A stretch of 64,000 nt of DNA, taken from the NCBI RefSeq assembly GCF_027706745.1, contig NZ_JAQFWP010000022.1, forward strand, positions 24,374 through 88,373. Direction: 5' to 3'. The notes under the pieces are model-generated. The model did not search any database, had not been told where the DNA came from, and saw only the letters and a program-made list of their open reading frames with translations. This DNA is from Nocardiopsis suaedae. Lineage in GTDB: Bacteria; Actinomycetota; Actinomycetes; Streptosporangiales; Streptosporangiaceae. The position numbers and the translations under genes were made by a program. Below are positions 1 to 8,283 of the stretch, in pieces (the stretch's first letter is position 1; each line of letters begins with the position of its first letter).

Positions 1-2
1 TC

Positions 3-155
3 GTCGGGACCATCGTCGGCGCGCTCATCGTCGGCGTCTGCCGCAACGGCCTGTCCCTGGCCGGCGTCGACGTGCTGTGGCAGGACCTCGCCGTCGGCGT
101 CCTCGTCATCGTCGCCGTCGCCCTCGACCAGTGGATTCGGAAGGTGCGCCGGTGA
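3..155 (+). CDS. Sugar ABC transporter permease, C-terminal end only
   Basis: About 50 codons enter from the left edge in the frame that ends at the TGA at 153-155. The visible part is Gly/Val/Ile-rich with a final hydrophobic segment and a basic tail (QWIRKVRR), as in the last transmembrane helix of RbsC/FrcC-type permeases. Its stop overlaps the GTG start of the next gene (GTGA), so the two are translationally coupled parts of one importer operon. The family call rests mostly on the neighbouring FrcA-like ATPase. Confidence 0.75.
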   Translation, partial: VGTIVGALIVGVCRNGLSLAGVDVLWQDLAVGVLVIVAVALDQWIRKVRR

Positions 156-982
156 ACGACACGGCCGAACCCGTCCTCAGCGCCCATGGCCTGGTGAAGC
201 GCTACGGCAGCGTCACCGCGCTCGCCGGAGCCGACCTGGAACTGTATCCGGGGGAGATCCTCGCGGTCATCGGTGACAACGGCGCGGGCAAATCGAGTCT
301 GATCAAATGCCTGTCCGGTGCGATCACCCCGGATTCCGGCGAGGTCCGGGTCCACGGGCGGCCGGTCCGGTTGACGTCCCCGATCGCGGCCCGTGACGCG
401 GGCATCGAGACCGTCCACCAGAGCCTCGCGGTCGCCCCGTCCCTGGACATCGCCACCAATCTCTTCTTGGGGCGCGAGCTGCGCAGGGGCGGACTGCTCG
501 GGTCGGTGTCGCGGTCACTGGACCACGGGCGCATGCGCGCCGAGGCCCGCAGGCACCTCGACGACCTGGGCATCATGACCATCCAGAACCCCAAGCAGTC
601 GGTGGAGACGCTCTCCGGCGGCCAGCGCCAAGCGGTCGCCGTCGCCCGCGCCGCCGCGTTCGGCAACGAGGTGGTGATCATGGACGAACCCACGGCCGCC
701 CTGGGGGTGCGCGAGTCCCGCGCCGTACTGGACCTGATCCTGCGCGTCCGGGCCAAGGGCCTGCCCGTCATCCTGATCAGCCACAACATGCCCCATGTCT
801 TCGAGGTCGCCGACCGCGTCCACGTGCAGCGCCTCGGACGGCGCACGGCCTGCCTGAATCCCGCGGTGTGCACCATGGCCGACGCCGTCGCGGTCATGAC
901 CGGGGCGGTCTCCCCCGACGACCTTCCCGCCTCGGCCCTCGCCCAGGGGCCGACGGCGGCCGCACGGCAGGCGGACGGGTGA
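152..982 (+). CDS. Sugar ABC transporter ATP-binding protein (FrcA-like, single NBD)
   Basis: A 276-residue ATPase that energises the upstream sugar permease. Walker A is GDNGAGKS (residues 41-48), the ABC signature is LSGGQRQ, Walker B is VVIMDEPTAALG, and the H-loop lies in ISHNMPHV. It has one nucleotide-binding domain, like FrcA (fructose importer), not the fused double domain of RbsA/XylG. The GTG start at 152 is chosen because it overlaps the permease stop and the family similarity begins right after it; a longer in-frame extension from 77 would run through the permease. The sugar is not readable from the sequence; fructose or ribose class is inference. No sugar kinase or binding protein is visible downstream, so the operon appears to end here. 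Confidence 0.88.
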   Translation: MNDTAEPVLSAHGLVKRYGSVTALAGADLELYPGEILAVIGDNGAGKSSLIKCLSGAITPDSGEVRVHGRPVRLTSPIAARDAGIETVHQSLAVAPSLDIATNLFLGRELRRGGLLGSVSRSLDHGRMRAEARRHLDDLGIMTIQNPKQSVETLSGGQRQAVAVARAAAFGNEVVIMDEPTAALGVRESRAVLDLILRVRAKGLPVILISHNMPHVFEVADRVHVQRLGRRTACLNPAVCTMADAVAVMTGAVSPDDLPASALAQGPTAAARQADG

Positions 983-1129
983 TCGTCGTCCGCGGGCGGG
1001 CACCGGCCGAGTCGGACACCCGGCGTGCGGTCCCCGGCGGCGGACCGGCCGACCGCCCTGCGCCCGACGGGGCCCTCCCCCGGCCCGCCGGGCGATCTCC
1101 CCCGATCGTCCGCGGCGGCTCCCGGGAGG

Positions 1130-2137
1130 TCACTCGCTGAGGCGTCGCAGTCGGGTCAGGCGGCGGAGGCCGTCGCCTTCCGCCGCCTGACCCGCGGGGC
1201 TCAGGGCCTCCCTCAGGCGGCGCCCCACCTCGGCCGTGTCCAGGTGCATGCCGATGGCCACCAGGCCGTCCCGTCCGCCGCCCTGCGGGTGCGATTCCAC
1301 ATGGAGCTGCCTTCCGACCATGCTCACCGCGAACCGCCGCGTCCCCCGGCCCGCCGCCACCGCGACCGTCCCCTTCAGCCGGTAGACACCCTCCGGCGGG
1401 TCCTCCAGCAAATCGACGAGGCGCCCCGGGTCGGCCGGGGCCTCCGCGGCGACGGTCACGCCGTCGGCGTGCACGTGCGGCGCGTGGTCCTCCCCGTCCG
1501 CCGCGGCGAACGGCAGCTCGGGCTGGGCGGACTCCTCCGCGGCCGCGTCGAACACCAGGGCCGGGTCGATGCGCCCGCGCTCGGCCGCCACGACGTGCGC
1601 CCGCGGGTTGCGCTCCTTGATCCGCCCGGTGATGCGCGCCCGCACCGCGTCCCGGTCCGCCTCGGCGATCCGGTCGATCTTGTTGATGACGACCAGGGTG
1701 GCCGCCGCGTACCGCTCGGGCGGCAGCACCCCGGTGTCGACGGTCGCGAAGTGCTCCCCGGCGTCGACCACGTCGACGACCCCGCCCGAGCGCACGCCCT
1801 TGACCTCGCTGAAGCGGATCAGCCGCGCCAGCGAGGACGGATCGGCGACGCCGCTGGCCTCGACGATCACCGCGTCCAGGCGCAGCCGGGGCCGGGCGAG
1901 CTTCTCCAGCGCCTCGTCCAGACCGCCCGCGTCGGGCAGGCAGCACACGCAGCCGCCGCTGATCGCCTCGGCGTCGTCGACCTGGCCGGTCACCAGCCCC
2001 GCGTCGACGTTGATGGACCCGAAGTCGTTGACGACCACGCCCAGCCGCGCCCCGGGGGCGCGCAGGAGCCGGTTGAGGAGGGTCGTCTTGCCCGCGCCGA
2101 GGTGCCCGGTCAGCGCGATGACGGGGAGCTGCCGCAT
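1130..2137 (-). CDS. CobW/COG0523-family G3E GTPase (metal chaperone type)
   Basis: A 335-residue P-loop GTPase of the G3E/COG0523 group, whose members load or traffic metal ions (Zn, Co) into target proteins. The Walker A motif GHLGAGKT is at residues 11-18, the diagnostic metal-binding GGCVCC motif (CxCC) at 61-66, and the guanine-specificity NKID at 152-155. A His-rich loop (H218, H221, H223) and a CobW_C domain follow. The start at 2137 ([11 protein letters not shown]) places the P-loop close to the N-terminus as is usual; upstream in-frame codons look non-coding. It is divergent from a metal/corrinoid-receptor-like gene at 2344. The metal is unknown; I see no Zur-type box in the 206-bp divergent spacer. 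Confidence 0.85.
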   Translation of the reverse strand: MRQLPVIALTGHLGAGKTTLLNRLLRAPGARLGVVVNDFGSINVDAGLVTGQVDDAEAISGGCVCCLPDAGGLDEALEKLARPRLRLDAVIVEASGVADPSSLARLIRFSEVKGVRSGGVVDVVDAGEHFATVDTGVLPPERYAAATLVVINKIDRIAEADRDAVRARITGRIKERNPRAHVVAAERGRIDPALVFDAAAEESAQPELPFAAADGEDHAPHVHADGVTVAAEAPADPGRLVDLLEDPPEGVYRLKGTVAVAAGRGTRRFAVSMVGRQLHVESHPQGGGRDGLVAIGMHLDTAEVGRRLREALSPAGQAAEGDGLRRLTRLRRLSE

Positions 2138-2343
2138 GCCGTCACGCCTCTCGCAATCGTCCGTTGGATCGGTCGGTGCCACGATTGTCTTACGGCTCCG
2201 GGAGGCCGGGCCGCGTGAACCCGTGGGACGGAGCGTGATCTGGGCCTCGAAGGGGCCGGGGGCGGGGCCCACCGGAGGCCGTTGGGAGGATCGCCCCGGG
2301 CGCCGGTCCGCGGCGCCGCACGATCTCGTCCCACGGAGGGCTC

Positions 2344-3126
2344 GTGAGCGTTGGTGAACCGTACGACGGCACAGGGGCGCCCGTCGCCCTGCGCCGTCCC
2401 GTGCGCCGGGTGGTCTCGCTGGTGCCGTCCCTGACCGAGACCGTCGCGGCCACGGCGCCCGGCACGCTGGTCGGGGCGACCCGGTGGTGCACGCACCCGC
2501 CGGGGCTCGAGGCCGAACGGGTGCGCGGGACGAAGAACCCGGACGTGCGCCGCATCCGGGACCTTGGTCCCGACCTCGTCATCGCCAACAAGGAGGAGAA
2601 CCGCGAGCTGGACGTGCGGCGCCTGAGGGAGGCGGGCACACCCGTGTGGGTCACCGTCATCGAGAACGTCGAGCAGGCGCTGCGCTCCATGCGCCGCCTC
2701 TTCGAGGAGGCGTTGGGCGTCCCGGTGCCCGGCTGGTGGGAGGGCGCCCGCGCGGCTTTCGCGGCGCCGCCGCCCGCTCCCCTCGCGCGCGCGGCGGTGT
2801 GCGTCTGGCGCGACCCCTGGATGGTGGTCGGCCGGAGCAATTTCGCCTCGGACGTGCTGCGGCACGCCGGCGCGGCGAACGTGTTCCAGGAGCACGAGGG
2901 CCGGTACCCGCGCGTGGGGCTCGACGAGATCCGCGATTCCGGAGCCGACCTGGTGGTGCTGCCGGACGAGCCTTACCCGTTCTCGGCGGACGACGGCCCG
3001 GAGGAGTTCGGGGAGCGGGCCCGGCTGGTGACCGGACGACTGCTCACCTGGTACGGCCCGTCCCTCACCAGCGCGCTGCCCCTCCTGAGGGGCGAACTGG
3101 GGTTCGGGGACCGCCCCGCCGTATAA
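2344..3126 (+). CDS. Helical-backbone metal receptor / BtuF-like protein without signal peptide
   Basis: A 260-residue protein with the fold signature of periplasmic-binding-protein class III (BtuF, siderophore receptors): [12 protein letters not shown] near the N-terminus, the GTKNPDV and [10 protein letters not shown] segments, a long linking helix, and [15 protein letters not shown]. BtuF-type proteins bind cobalamin or chelated metals. No signal peptide, lipobox or Tat motif precedes the domain, so the protein appears cytoplasmic, which is unusual for a transport receptor but known for an actinobacterial subgroup. There are no BtuC/BtuD genes nearby. The GTG at 2344 is preceded by GGAGGG. 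Pairing with the divergent CobW gene suggests a shared metal or corrinoid theme; that is inference. Confidence 0.75.
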   Translation: MSVGEPYDGTGAPVALRRPVRRVVSLVPSLTETVAATAPGTLVGATRWCTHPPGLEAERVRGTKNPDVRRIRDLGPDLVIANKEENRELDVRRLREAGTPVWVTVIENVEQALRSMRRLFEEALGVPVPGWWEGARAAFAAPPPAPLARAAVCVWRDPWMVVGRSNFASDVLRHAGAANVFQEHEGRYPRVGLDEIRDSGADLVVLPDEPYPFSADDGPEEFGERARLVTGRLLTWYGPSLTSALPLLRGELGFGDRPAV

Positions 3127-3141
3127 GGGGCCGGGGCGCGG

Positions 3142-3528
3142 CTACTCCAGCCGGAGCCGCCCGGGGGCCTGGGCCTCGATGATGTCCACCAGCCAGTCGA
3201 ACACGGTCGGCCCCTCGCCCGCCGCCGCGCGGTCGCGGTCGGCCTGCACCGCGGGCCGGTTGGAGGGGTGGGCCTTCTGGAGCCGTTCATCGAGGCGGCG
3301 CACGGTCTCGTCGTGTCCCAGGGCCCGGCGGGACGCCTCGTGGTGCCGCCATTCGATGACGAAGTCCCCGTCCGGCGGGGTGCCGTACCCTCCGCTCAGG
3401 CAGTCGGCGAACGCGTCGAGGTTCGTGCCGAAGTAGCCGCCCGGGCCGTTCACGGCTTCGCCGATCACCTGCCAGAAGCGGTCGAGGCCGGTCACCTCGC
3501 GGCCGTCGATCACGTAGGTCGCCGTCAT
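3142..3528 (-). CDS. Barstar-family ribonuclease inhibitor
   Basis: A 128-residue small acidic protein of the barstar family, cytoplasmic inhibitors that plug the active site of barnase/RNase Sa-type guanyl ribonucleases. The family core GYFGTNLDAFADCL (residues 31-44) carries the two aspartates (D38, D42) matching the barstar Asp pair that contacts the RNase catalytic cleft. It is longer than the 90-residue archetype at its C-terminal half. It lies 105 bp downstream of, and on the same strand as, a secreted RNase Sa-like gene, with a strong hairpin between them. The cognate pairing is well supported by families and adjacency; binding is inferred. Confidence 0.9.
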   Translation of the reverse strand: MTATYVIDGREVTGLDRFWQVIGEAVNGPGGYFGTNLDAFADCLSGGYGTPPDGDFVIEWRHHEASRRALGHDETVRRLDERLQKAHPSNRPAVQADRDRAAAGEGPTVFDWLVDIIEAQAPGRLRLE

Positions 3529-3588
3529 GGGCGGAGGGTACCCGGCCTTTCCTCGTCGGTGGGGTTCCTCAGGGGGTGTTCCGTCGGA

Positions 3589-3625
3589 GGCACGGCCCCG
3601 CGGACGCCGCCCGCGGGGCCGTGCC
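3589..3625 (-). terminator. Hairpin between RNase gene and barstar gene
   Basis: A perfect 15-bp inverted repeat (arms 3589-3603 and 3611-3625, starting GGCACGGCCCC) with a 7-nt loop sits 9 nt after the ribonuclease stop. There is no U-tract on the minus strand. Many actinobacterial terminators lack one, so termination or attenuation between toxin and immunity gene is likely but not certain. Confidence 0.65.
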
Positions 3626-3633
3626 CCGGTGGG

Positions 3634-4023
3634 TCAGCAGCCGTAGTCGACCAGGCGGAACGAGGCGTAGTGGTCGGCGGTGTAGTAGTCCTCCTGGTAG
3701 GAGTCGCCGGTGACGATGCGGCGGGCACCGCGGTCGGGCGAGCCCGGGGTCTCGACGGTGTACTCGTGGTAGTAGCCGGTCTCCTGGTCCGGGAGGAGGC
3801 CTTCCCGGTTGTAGAAGGTCCCTCCGTCCTGCGGGTAGGGGTAGGGACCGCCGTCCTCGATCAGGTCGAGGGTGTCGTGGGCCTCCGGGGGCAGGGCGGT
3901 GTAGCAGACGTGACCGACGGCGGCCACGGCCGGGGCGGTCGCACCGCCGACGAAGAGCGCCGCCATGAGGACGGCTGCGGTACCGATACGCGAAAACAGC
4001 GGGGAGATTCGCATGGCCACCAT
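3634..4023 (-). CDS. Secreted guanyl-specific ribonuclease (RNase Sa / barnase superfamily)
   Basis: A 129-residue precursor. Residues 1-35 form a signal peptide (basic start, hydrophobic core AVLMAALFVGGATA, Ala-rich cleavage region). The mature part closely follows Streptomyces RNase Sa as I recall it: TALPPEAHDTLDLI, GPYPYPQDG, YYHEYTV, RRIV, QEDYYTADHYASF. Catalytic residues are conserved: E87 (after H86) as general base, R102, and H118 as general acid. C40 and C129 match the single disulfide joining the two ends. The enzyme cleaves single-stranded RNA after G, outside the cell. M4 (4014) is an alternative start. The adjacent barstar gene would protect the cytoplasm from unexported enzyme. 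Confidence 0.93.
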   Translation of the reverse strand: MVAMRISPLFSRIGTAAVLMAALFVGGATAPAVAAVGHVCYTALPPEAHDTLDLIEDGGPYPYPQDGGTFYNREGLLPDQETGYYHEYTVETPGSPDRGARRIVTGDSYQEDYYTADHYASFRLVDYGC

Positions 4024-4441
4024 TGAGCGGCCCGAACCACCGATGCGTCAACGGCCGTCGAACGGATTTCTCCATGGCGTGGGCATCCCGTCACCCGACA
4101 GATGACCGGGCGCCCATCTGCCGCCGGTGTGATGGGCCGGCTCCGCTGCCGACAGCCGCGGTGCTCCGCTCCCGCCGCCACAGAGGAACCCGGTGGTCCA
4201 AGCCTTCGAGTTCAGGAAGCGCCCTCGGAACCCGTCGCATCACGAGGAGCGTGCCAGCGTTCGGTTCCGGTGTGATGGCGCGCGGAAACCGCAGGGCTTT
4301 CCCAAGAGAGCCCAAGGGGCGACACCGGTCACCTCCGGTACGGGTCCGCGTCGTTCAGCGTGGACCGGGGGCACTGGAATCCCTCGGTGGAACCCGCCAT
4401 CAAGCGATACCGCTCCCGATACGTGCCCTCACCGGAAACGC
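4024..4441. other. Gene-less stretch upstream of the RNase gene
   Basis: About 420 bp with no credible gene. The right end is the terminator of tRNA-Pro. The left end must contain the promoter of the RNase gene (read leftward), but I see no convincing -35/-10 pair. Confidence 0.5.
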
Positions 4442-4471
4442 AAAAGGGGCGCCCACCAAGGTGAGCACCCC
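4442..4471 (-). terminator. Rho-independent terminator of tRNA-Pro
   Basis: On the minus strand a 12-bp stem (GGGGTGCTCACC with GGTGGGCGCCCC, two G-U pairs) with a minimal loop is followed directly by TTTTG. It lies 8 nt after the tRNA 3' end. Confidence 0.85.
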
Positions 4472-4478
4472 TCATCTG

Positions 4479-4552
<74 letters not shown>

Positions 4553-4715
4553 GTGCCCCCGTGGGCCTCCGGCTCTTCGGCCGGTTCCCTTGGGGCGTTG
4601 GGAAGCTTATCGCATCTCCGGCCTGTCGGCACATCGGAGACGGCCCACCAGCGCCTCCCGGTGCGAGTGGGCCCCGTCGGCCGCGCCCGGCGGGCCGGCT
4701 CCGGACCCCGGCGTC

Positions 4716-5735
4716 TCAGCCGATGGGCGGCACCTGCTCGCCCTCCGGGACCGGGCCGGGCGCCGTCCCCCCGCCGAAGGGGCTGCCTCCCAGTTCTTCC
4801 CTGTAGTGCGGGGTCAGCCAGCCCCGCGGGTCCGGGCCCGCCGCGACGACGCCGGTCGGGTTGATGCCCGTCATCACCCGGTAGTAGTGCGCCCGGATGT
4901 GGTCCAGGTTCGCGGTGTCGCCGAACCCCGGCGTCTGGAACAGGTCGCGCGCGTACGCCCACAGCGCCGGATACTCGCTGATCTTGCGCACGTTGCACTT
5001 GAACAGGCCGTGGTAGGCCGCGTCGAAGCGGAGCAGCGTCGACCACAGGCGCACGTCGGCCAGCGTGATGTGGTCGCCGACGAGGTACCGCCGAGCGCTC
5101 AGCCGCTCCTCCAGTTCGTCCAAGCGCGCGAACAGGCGGCCGACCGCCGCGTCGTAGCGCTCCTGGTCGGGGGCGAACCCGGTGCGGTACACGCCGTTGT
5201 TGACGTCGTTGTAGACGCCTTCCCCGATCTCCTCGATCTCCTCCCGCAGCCCCTCGGGGTACAGATCGGGCGCCCCCGGGCGGGCCAGCGGCCCCCACTC
5301 GGCGGCCATGTCGGTCGAGAGCCGGTCGTAGTCGTTGGACACCACGTGCCCGGTCCCGGTGTCGACCAGGGCGGGCACGCTGACCCCGCCGTCGTAGCCG
5401 GGGGCGGCGGCGAGGTAGGCCTCGCGCAGGGCGTGGACGCCCAGCACCGGGTCCCGGCCGCCGGGACTGCCCGTCTCCTCGGTGAACACCCAGTGCGGGT
5501 CGCCCTCGATGATCTCCTGAACGGGGTCGGCGACAGCGAGCGAGACCGCGTCCTCCAGGCCCATGAGCCTGCGGACCATGACGACACGGTGCGCCCACGG
5601 GCAGGCCCTGCTGACCACCAGGCGGTACCGGCCGGGCTCGGCGGCCCTCCCGAACCGCCCGTCGGAGGTGACCCGGTCGGCGAAGGCCGCCGGTTCGCGC
5701 TTGATCTCCTCGGTCGGGACCTTGTTGGCCCGCAT
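4716..5735 (-). CDS. Glutathionyl-hydroquinone reductase-like (GST Xi/ECM4 family)
   Basis: A 339-residue member of the Xi-class GST family (YqjG/ECM4/PcpF). These enzymes reduce S-thiol-hydroquinone adducts with a catalytic cysteine. The signature SRACPWAHR holds the active Cys; SNDYDRLSTDM, GVYNDVNNGVYRTGF and GDHITLADVRLWSTLLRFD are family hallmarks, and the length matches. Actinomycetes usually make mycothiol rather than glutathione, so the physiological thiol is probably not glutathione (inference). The start at 5735 has GAGGAGG 6 nt upstream; the nine codons further up add nothing conserved. It lies 96 bp downstream of a co-directional GntR regulator and may be co-transcribed with it. 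Confidence 0.9.
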   Translation of the reverse strand: MRANKVPTEEIKREPAAFADRVTSDGRFGRAAEPGRYRLVVSRACPWAHRVVMVRRLMGLEDAVSLAVADPVQEIIEGDPHWVFTEETGSPGGRDPVLGVHALREAYLAAAPGYDGGVSVPALVDTGTGHVVSNDYDRLSTDMAAEWGPLARPGAPDLYPEGLREEIEEIGEGVYNDVNNGVYRTGFAPDQERYDAAVGRLFARLDELEERLSARRYLVGDHITLADVRLWSTLLRFDAAYHGLFKCNVRKISEYPALWAYARDLFQTPGFGDTANLDHIRAHYYRVMTGINPTGVVAAGPDPRGWLTPHYREELGGSPFGGGTAPGPVPEGEQVPPIG

Positions 5736-5831
5736 GGCGCCTCCTCGACGGCCGGAACGCACTCTCCCCCGATCCTAAGGAGGGTGGGGGCGCGGTGGTC
5801 GGACCGGGGCGGCCGCGCGGCGAGCGCGTCG

Positions 5832-6536
5832 TCAGCGCTCTGGAGCATGGACCCCGTCCGCCGTCGGCGCCTGCCCGTCCTCCGACCGCGTGACCACGTC
5901 GAAAGCGACGCGGCGGTGCTCAGCGAACAGTTCCAGCGCACGCCCGGCGTCCCGCGCGCGCAGCGCCGCGGCCAGTTCCCGGTGCTCTCCGGGGATGTGC
6001 GCGAGGTAGCCGTCGGTGTCCCGGCCGATCCGTGTCAGAAGGAACAGGTGCACCTGGGAGCGGATCGCCTGCCAGGCCTCTTGGAGCCGCCGGTGGCCGG
6101 AGGCGGCGTACACCGCGTCGTGGAAGGCGATGTCGCACCGCACCATGGCGTGGCCGTCCTCGGCCCGCGCCATCCGGTCGGCGGCCGCCTCCACCGCGTC
6201 CAGGTCCTCCTCGGCGGCCCCGGCGACGACGGTGCGCACGGCCAGGCCGTCGAGGGCGTCGCGCAAGGTGTCGAGCTCGGCGACGTCTCCGGGGGCCAGC
6301 TCGGTGACGGTCACGCCGCGGTGCCAGGCGCTGTGCACCAGTCCTTCGCGTTCGAGGAGCAGCAGCGCCTCACGGACCGGTCCGCGGCTGACGTCCAGTG
6401 CCGTGGAGAGCTCCACCTCGCGCAGCTGCGCCCCCGGGGCATAGGCGCCGTTGAAGATCGCCTCCCGAATGCGGTCGGCGACCTCACCGGCCAGTCCCCG
6501 CCGCCTGGCGGGGGCCACCTTGCCCTGTTCAGCCAT
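5832..6536 (-). CDS. GntR-family regulator, FCD (FadR-type) ligand domain
   Basis: A 234-residue regulator. An N-terminal winged helix-turn-helix (residues about 12-75, with LREVELSTALDVSRGPVREALLLLEREGL) is followed by a helical FCD domain (about 85-215) with the metal-site pattern DIAFHDAVYAASG and a later GEHREL. FCD regulators usually sense carboxylic acids or sugar acids. It is divergent from ilvA and upstream of the GST-like gene, so it may control either; nothing in the sequence decides. Confidence 0.88.
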   Translation of the reverse strand: MAEQGKVAPARRRGLAGEVADRIREAIFNGAYAPGAQLREVELSTALDVSRGPVREALLLLEREGLVHSAWHRGVTVTELAPGDVAELDTLRDALDGLAVRTVVAGAAEEDLDAVEAAADRMARAEDGHAMVRCDIAFHDAVYAASGHRRLQEAWQAIRSQVHLFLLTRIGRDTDGYLAHIPGEHRELAAALRARDAGRALELFAEHRRVAFDVVTRSEDGQAPTADGVHAPER

Positions 6537-6879
6537 GGACGACTGCCCCTCTCCCTTGTCGCAATGTTAACGACCCGGCATCCGCGTTCCTGGGCCGAGC
6601 ACGGCGCCGCGCGGCGCCCGGTGCCTGCGCCCCGGCCCACGGCGGCCGCCTGCACCGGACCCCGCCGATTCCCATTGAACGATCGCGGGGGCGTCCCATC
6701 GAAGCGGTTTTCCGGGCTTAGCGCAAAACGCCGCACACTCCCCGTATCGGCCCAGGGGGCGTTCCGGGCGGCCACCGTCCCATTCGGGGATCACGCTGTT
6801 CTCCACCGGGTCCGCCCGCATGACGGTGTGCACCGCTGTACGGTCGTTGCGACCCCGCCCAGTGGAAAGAAGGATCGCG
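6537..6879. other. Divergent GntR/ilvA control region
   Basis: A 343-bp spacer between two divergent genes, so it must hold both promoters. I looked for a T-box (specifier hairpin and antiterminator) or an Ile/Val-rich leader peptide ahead of ilvA and saw neither. No clear GntR palindrome was found. Confidence 0.4.
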
Positions 6880-8169
6880 TTGACCGAGAACGGCACGGAC
6901 GAGCGCACGGCCCCTACCACGGTGACCGCGGCCGACGTGGCCGCGGCCGCCTCCCGGATCTCCGGCGTCATCCCGCCCACGCCCCTGCAACGCAGCGAGC
7001 GCCTGTCGGTCCAGTACGGCCTCGACGTCCGCCTCAAGCGTGAGGACCTCACTCCGATGCGCTCCTACAAGGGGCGCGGCGCCCTCAACTTCGCGCGCTT
7101 GCTCGACGAGGAGCAGCGCAGGCGCGGCGTGGTCTGCGCGAGCGCGGGCAACCACGCCCAAGGGGTGGCGTTCGCCTGCGCCTCGCTGGGCATTCGGGCC
7201 CGGGTCTACCTGCCGCGCACCACACCGCGCCAGAAGCGCGACCGCGTCGCGGCCCTGGGCGGGTCCTTCGTGGATCCCATCGTCACCGGGGAGACCTATG
7301 ACGACGCGGCCGCCGCGGCCCGCGCCGACGCCGAAGGTCTCGGCATGACGCTGCTTCCGGCCTTCGACGACCCGCGCACGGTCGCCGGCCAGGGGACGGT
7401 GGTCCGCGAGGCCGTCGAGCAGTTGGGGCACGCCCCCGACGCCGTGGTGGTGCCGGTGGGCGGCGGCGGCCTCCTGGCGGGGACCCTGGCGTGGCTGCGC
7501 GAGGCCCACCCCGAGGTGCCGGTGGTCGGGGCCGAGCCGCTGGGCGCGGCGAGCATGGCCGCCGCCCTGGAGGCCGGGCACCCGGTGGGGCTGGAGCAGA
7601 TCGACCCGTTCGTGGACGGGGCGGCGGTGCGCCGGGTGGGGCGGCTGACCCACGCCATCGCGGCGGCCGGGGCCCCGCACACGGCCGCCGTCCCGGAAGG
7701 CCGGATCTGCGTTGAGATGCTGGACCTCTACCAGACCGACGGGATCATCAGCGAGCCCGCCGGTGCGCTGGCCCCGGCCGCCCTGGGTCCCGCGGCCGCG
7801 GCGGCGGACCTGCCGCAGGGGGCGACGGTGGTGTGCGTGCTCTCGGGCGGCAACAACGACGTGAGCCGGTACTCCGAGATCGTGGAGCGGGCCCTGATCC
7901 ATCAGGGCCGCAAGCACTACTTCCTGGTGGAGTTCCCGCAGGAGCCGGGGGCGCTGCGCCGGTTCCTCGACGACGTGCTGGGGCCCGACGACGACATCAC
8001 CCGGTTCGAGTACGTGAAGCGCAACAACCGGGAGACCGGCCCGGCGCTGGTGGGCGTCGAACTGGGGGCGCCGGAGAACCTGGAGCCGCTGCTGAAGCGG
8101 ATGGAGGCCGCACCGCCGCGCATCGAGCGGGTGTCGCCGGACAGCCCGCTGTTCGGCTTCCTGGTCTGA
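6880..8169 (+). CDS. ilvA: Threonine ammonia-lyase (threonine dehydratase)
   Basis: A 429-residue PLP enzyme converting L-threonine to 2-oxobutanoate and ammonia, the first committed step to isoleucine. The PLP lysine is K64 in SYKGRGA; SAGNHAQG (88-95) holds the phosphate-side Asn loop, GGGGLL binds the PLP phosphate, and CVLSGGNND precedes a C-terminal ACT-like domain (about 340-429, HYFLVEFPQEPGALRRFL) that mediates feedback regulation. I chose the TTG at 6880 because GGAAAGAAGGA lies just upstream; the longer frame from 6820 has no ribosome site. It is monocistronic, with a bidirectional hairpin after the stop. Confidence 0.93.
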   Translation: MTENGTDERTAPTTVTAADVAAAASRISGVIPPTPLQRSERLSVQYGLDVRLKREDLTPMRSYKGRGALNFARLLDEEQRRRGVVCASAGNHAQGVAFACASLGIRARVYLPRTTPRQKRDRVAALGGSFVDPIVTGETYDDAAAAARADAEGLGMTLLPAFDDPRTVAGQGTVVREAVEQLGHAPDAVVVPVGGGGLLAGTLAWLREAHPEVPVVGAEPLGAASMAAALEAGHPVGLEQIDPFVDGAAVRRVGRLTHAIAAAGAPHTAAVPEGRICVEMLDLYQTDGIISEPAGALAPAALGPAAAAADLPQGATVVCVLSGGNNDVSRYSEIVERALIHQGRKHYFLVEFPQEPGALRRFLDDVLGPDDDITRFEYVKRNNRETGPALVGVELGAPENLEPLLKRMEAAPPRIERVSPDSPLFGFLV

Positions 8170-8218
8170 CCGGCCGCGCGGACAGGCCGCGCCGGCCCCG
8201 GCTCACCCCGGCCCCGGA

Positions 8219-8248
8219 ACCGGCCCGGCGGCGTGCCGCCGGACCGGT
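8219..8248. terminator. Bidirectional hairpin between convergent genes
   Basis: ACCGGCCCGGCGGC pairs with GCCGCCGGACCGGT (14 positions, one mismatch) around a 2-nt loop, centred between the ilvA stop and the stop of the convergent oxidoreductase. There is no U-tract on either side. Confidence 0.6.
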
Positions 8249-8283
8249 CCTCGAGGAGACGAGGGCGCACGCCCAGAGCGGCC

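Noticed and set aside
6537..6879. T-box or attenuator ahead of ilvA
   Set aside because: No specifier loop, antiterminator motif or branched-chain-rich leader peptide could be identified.
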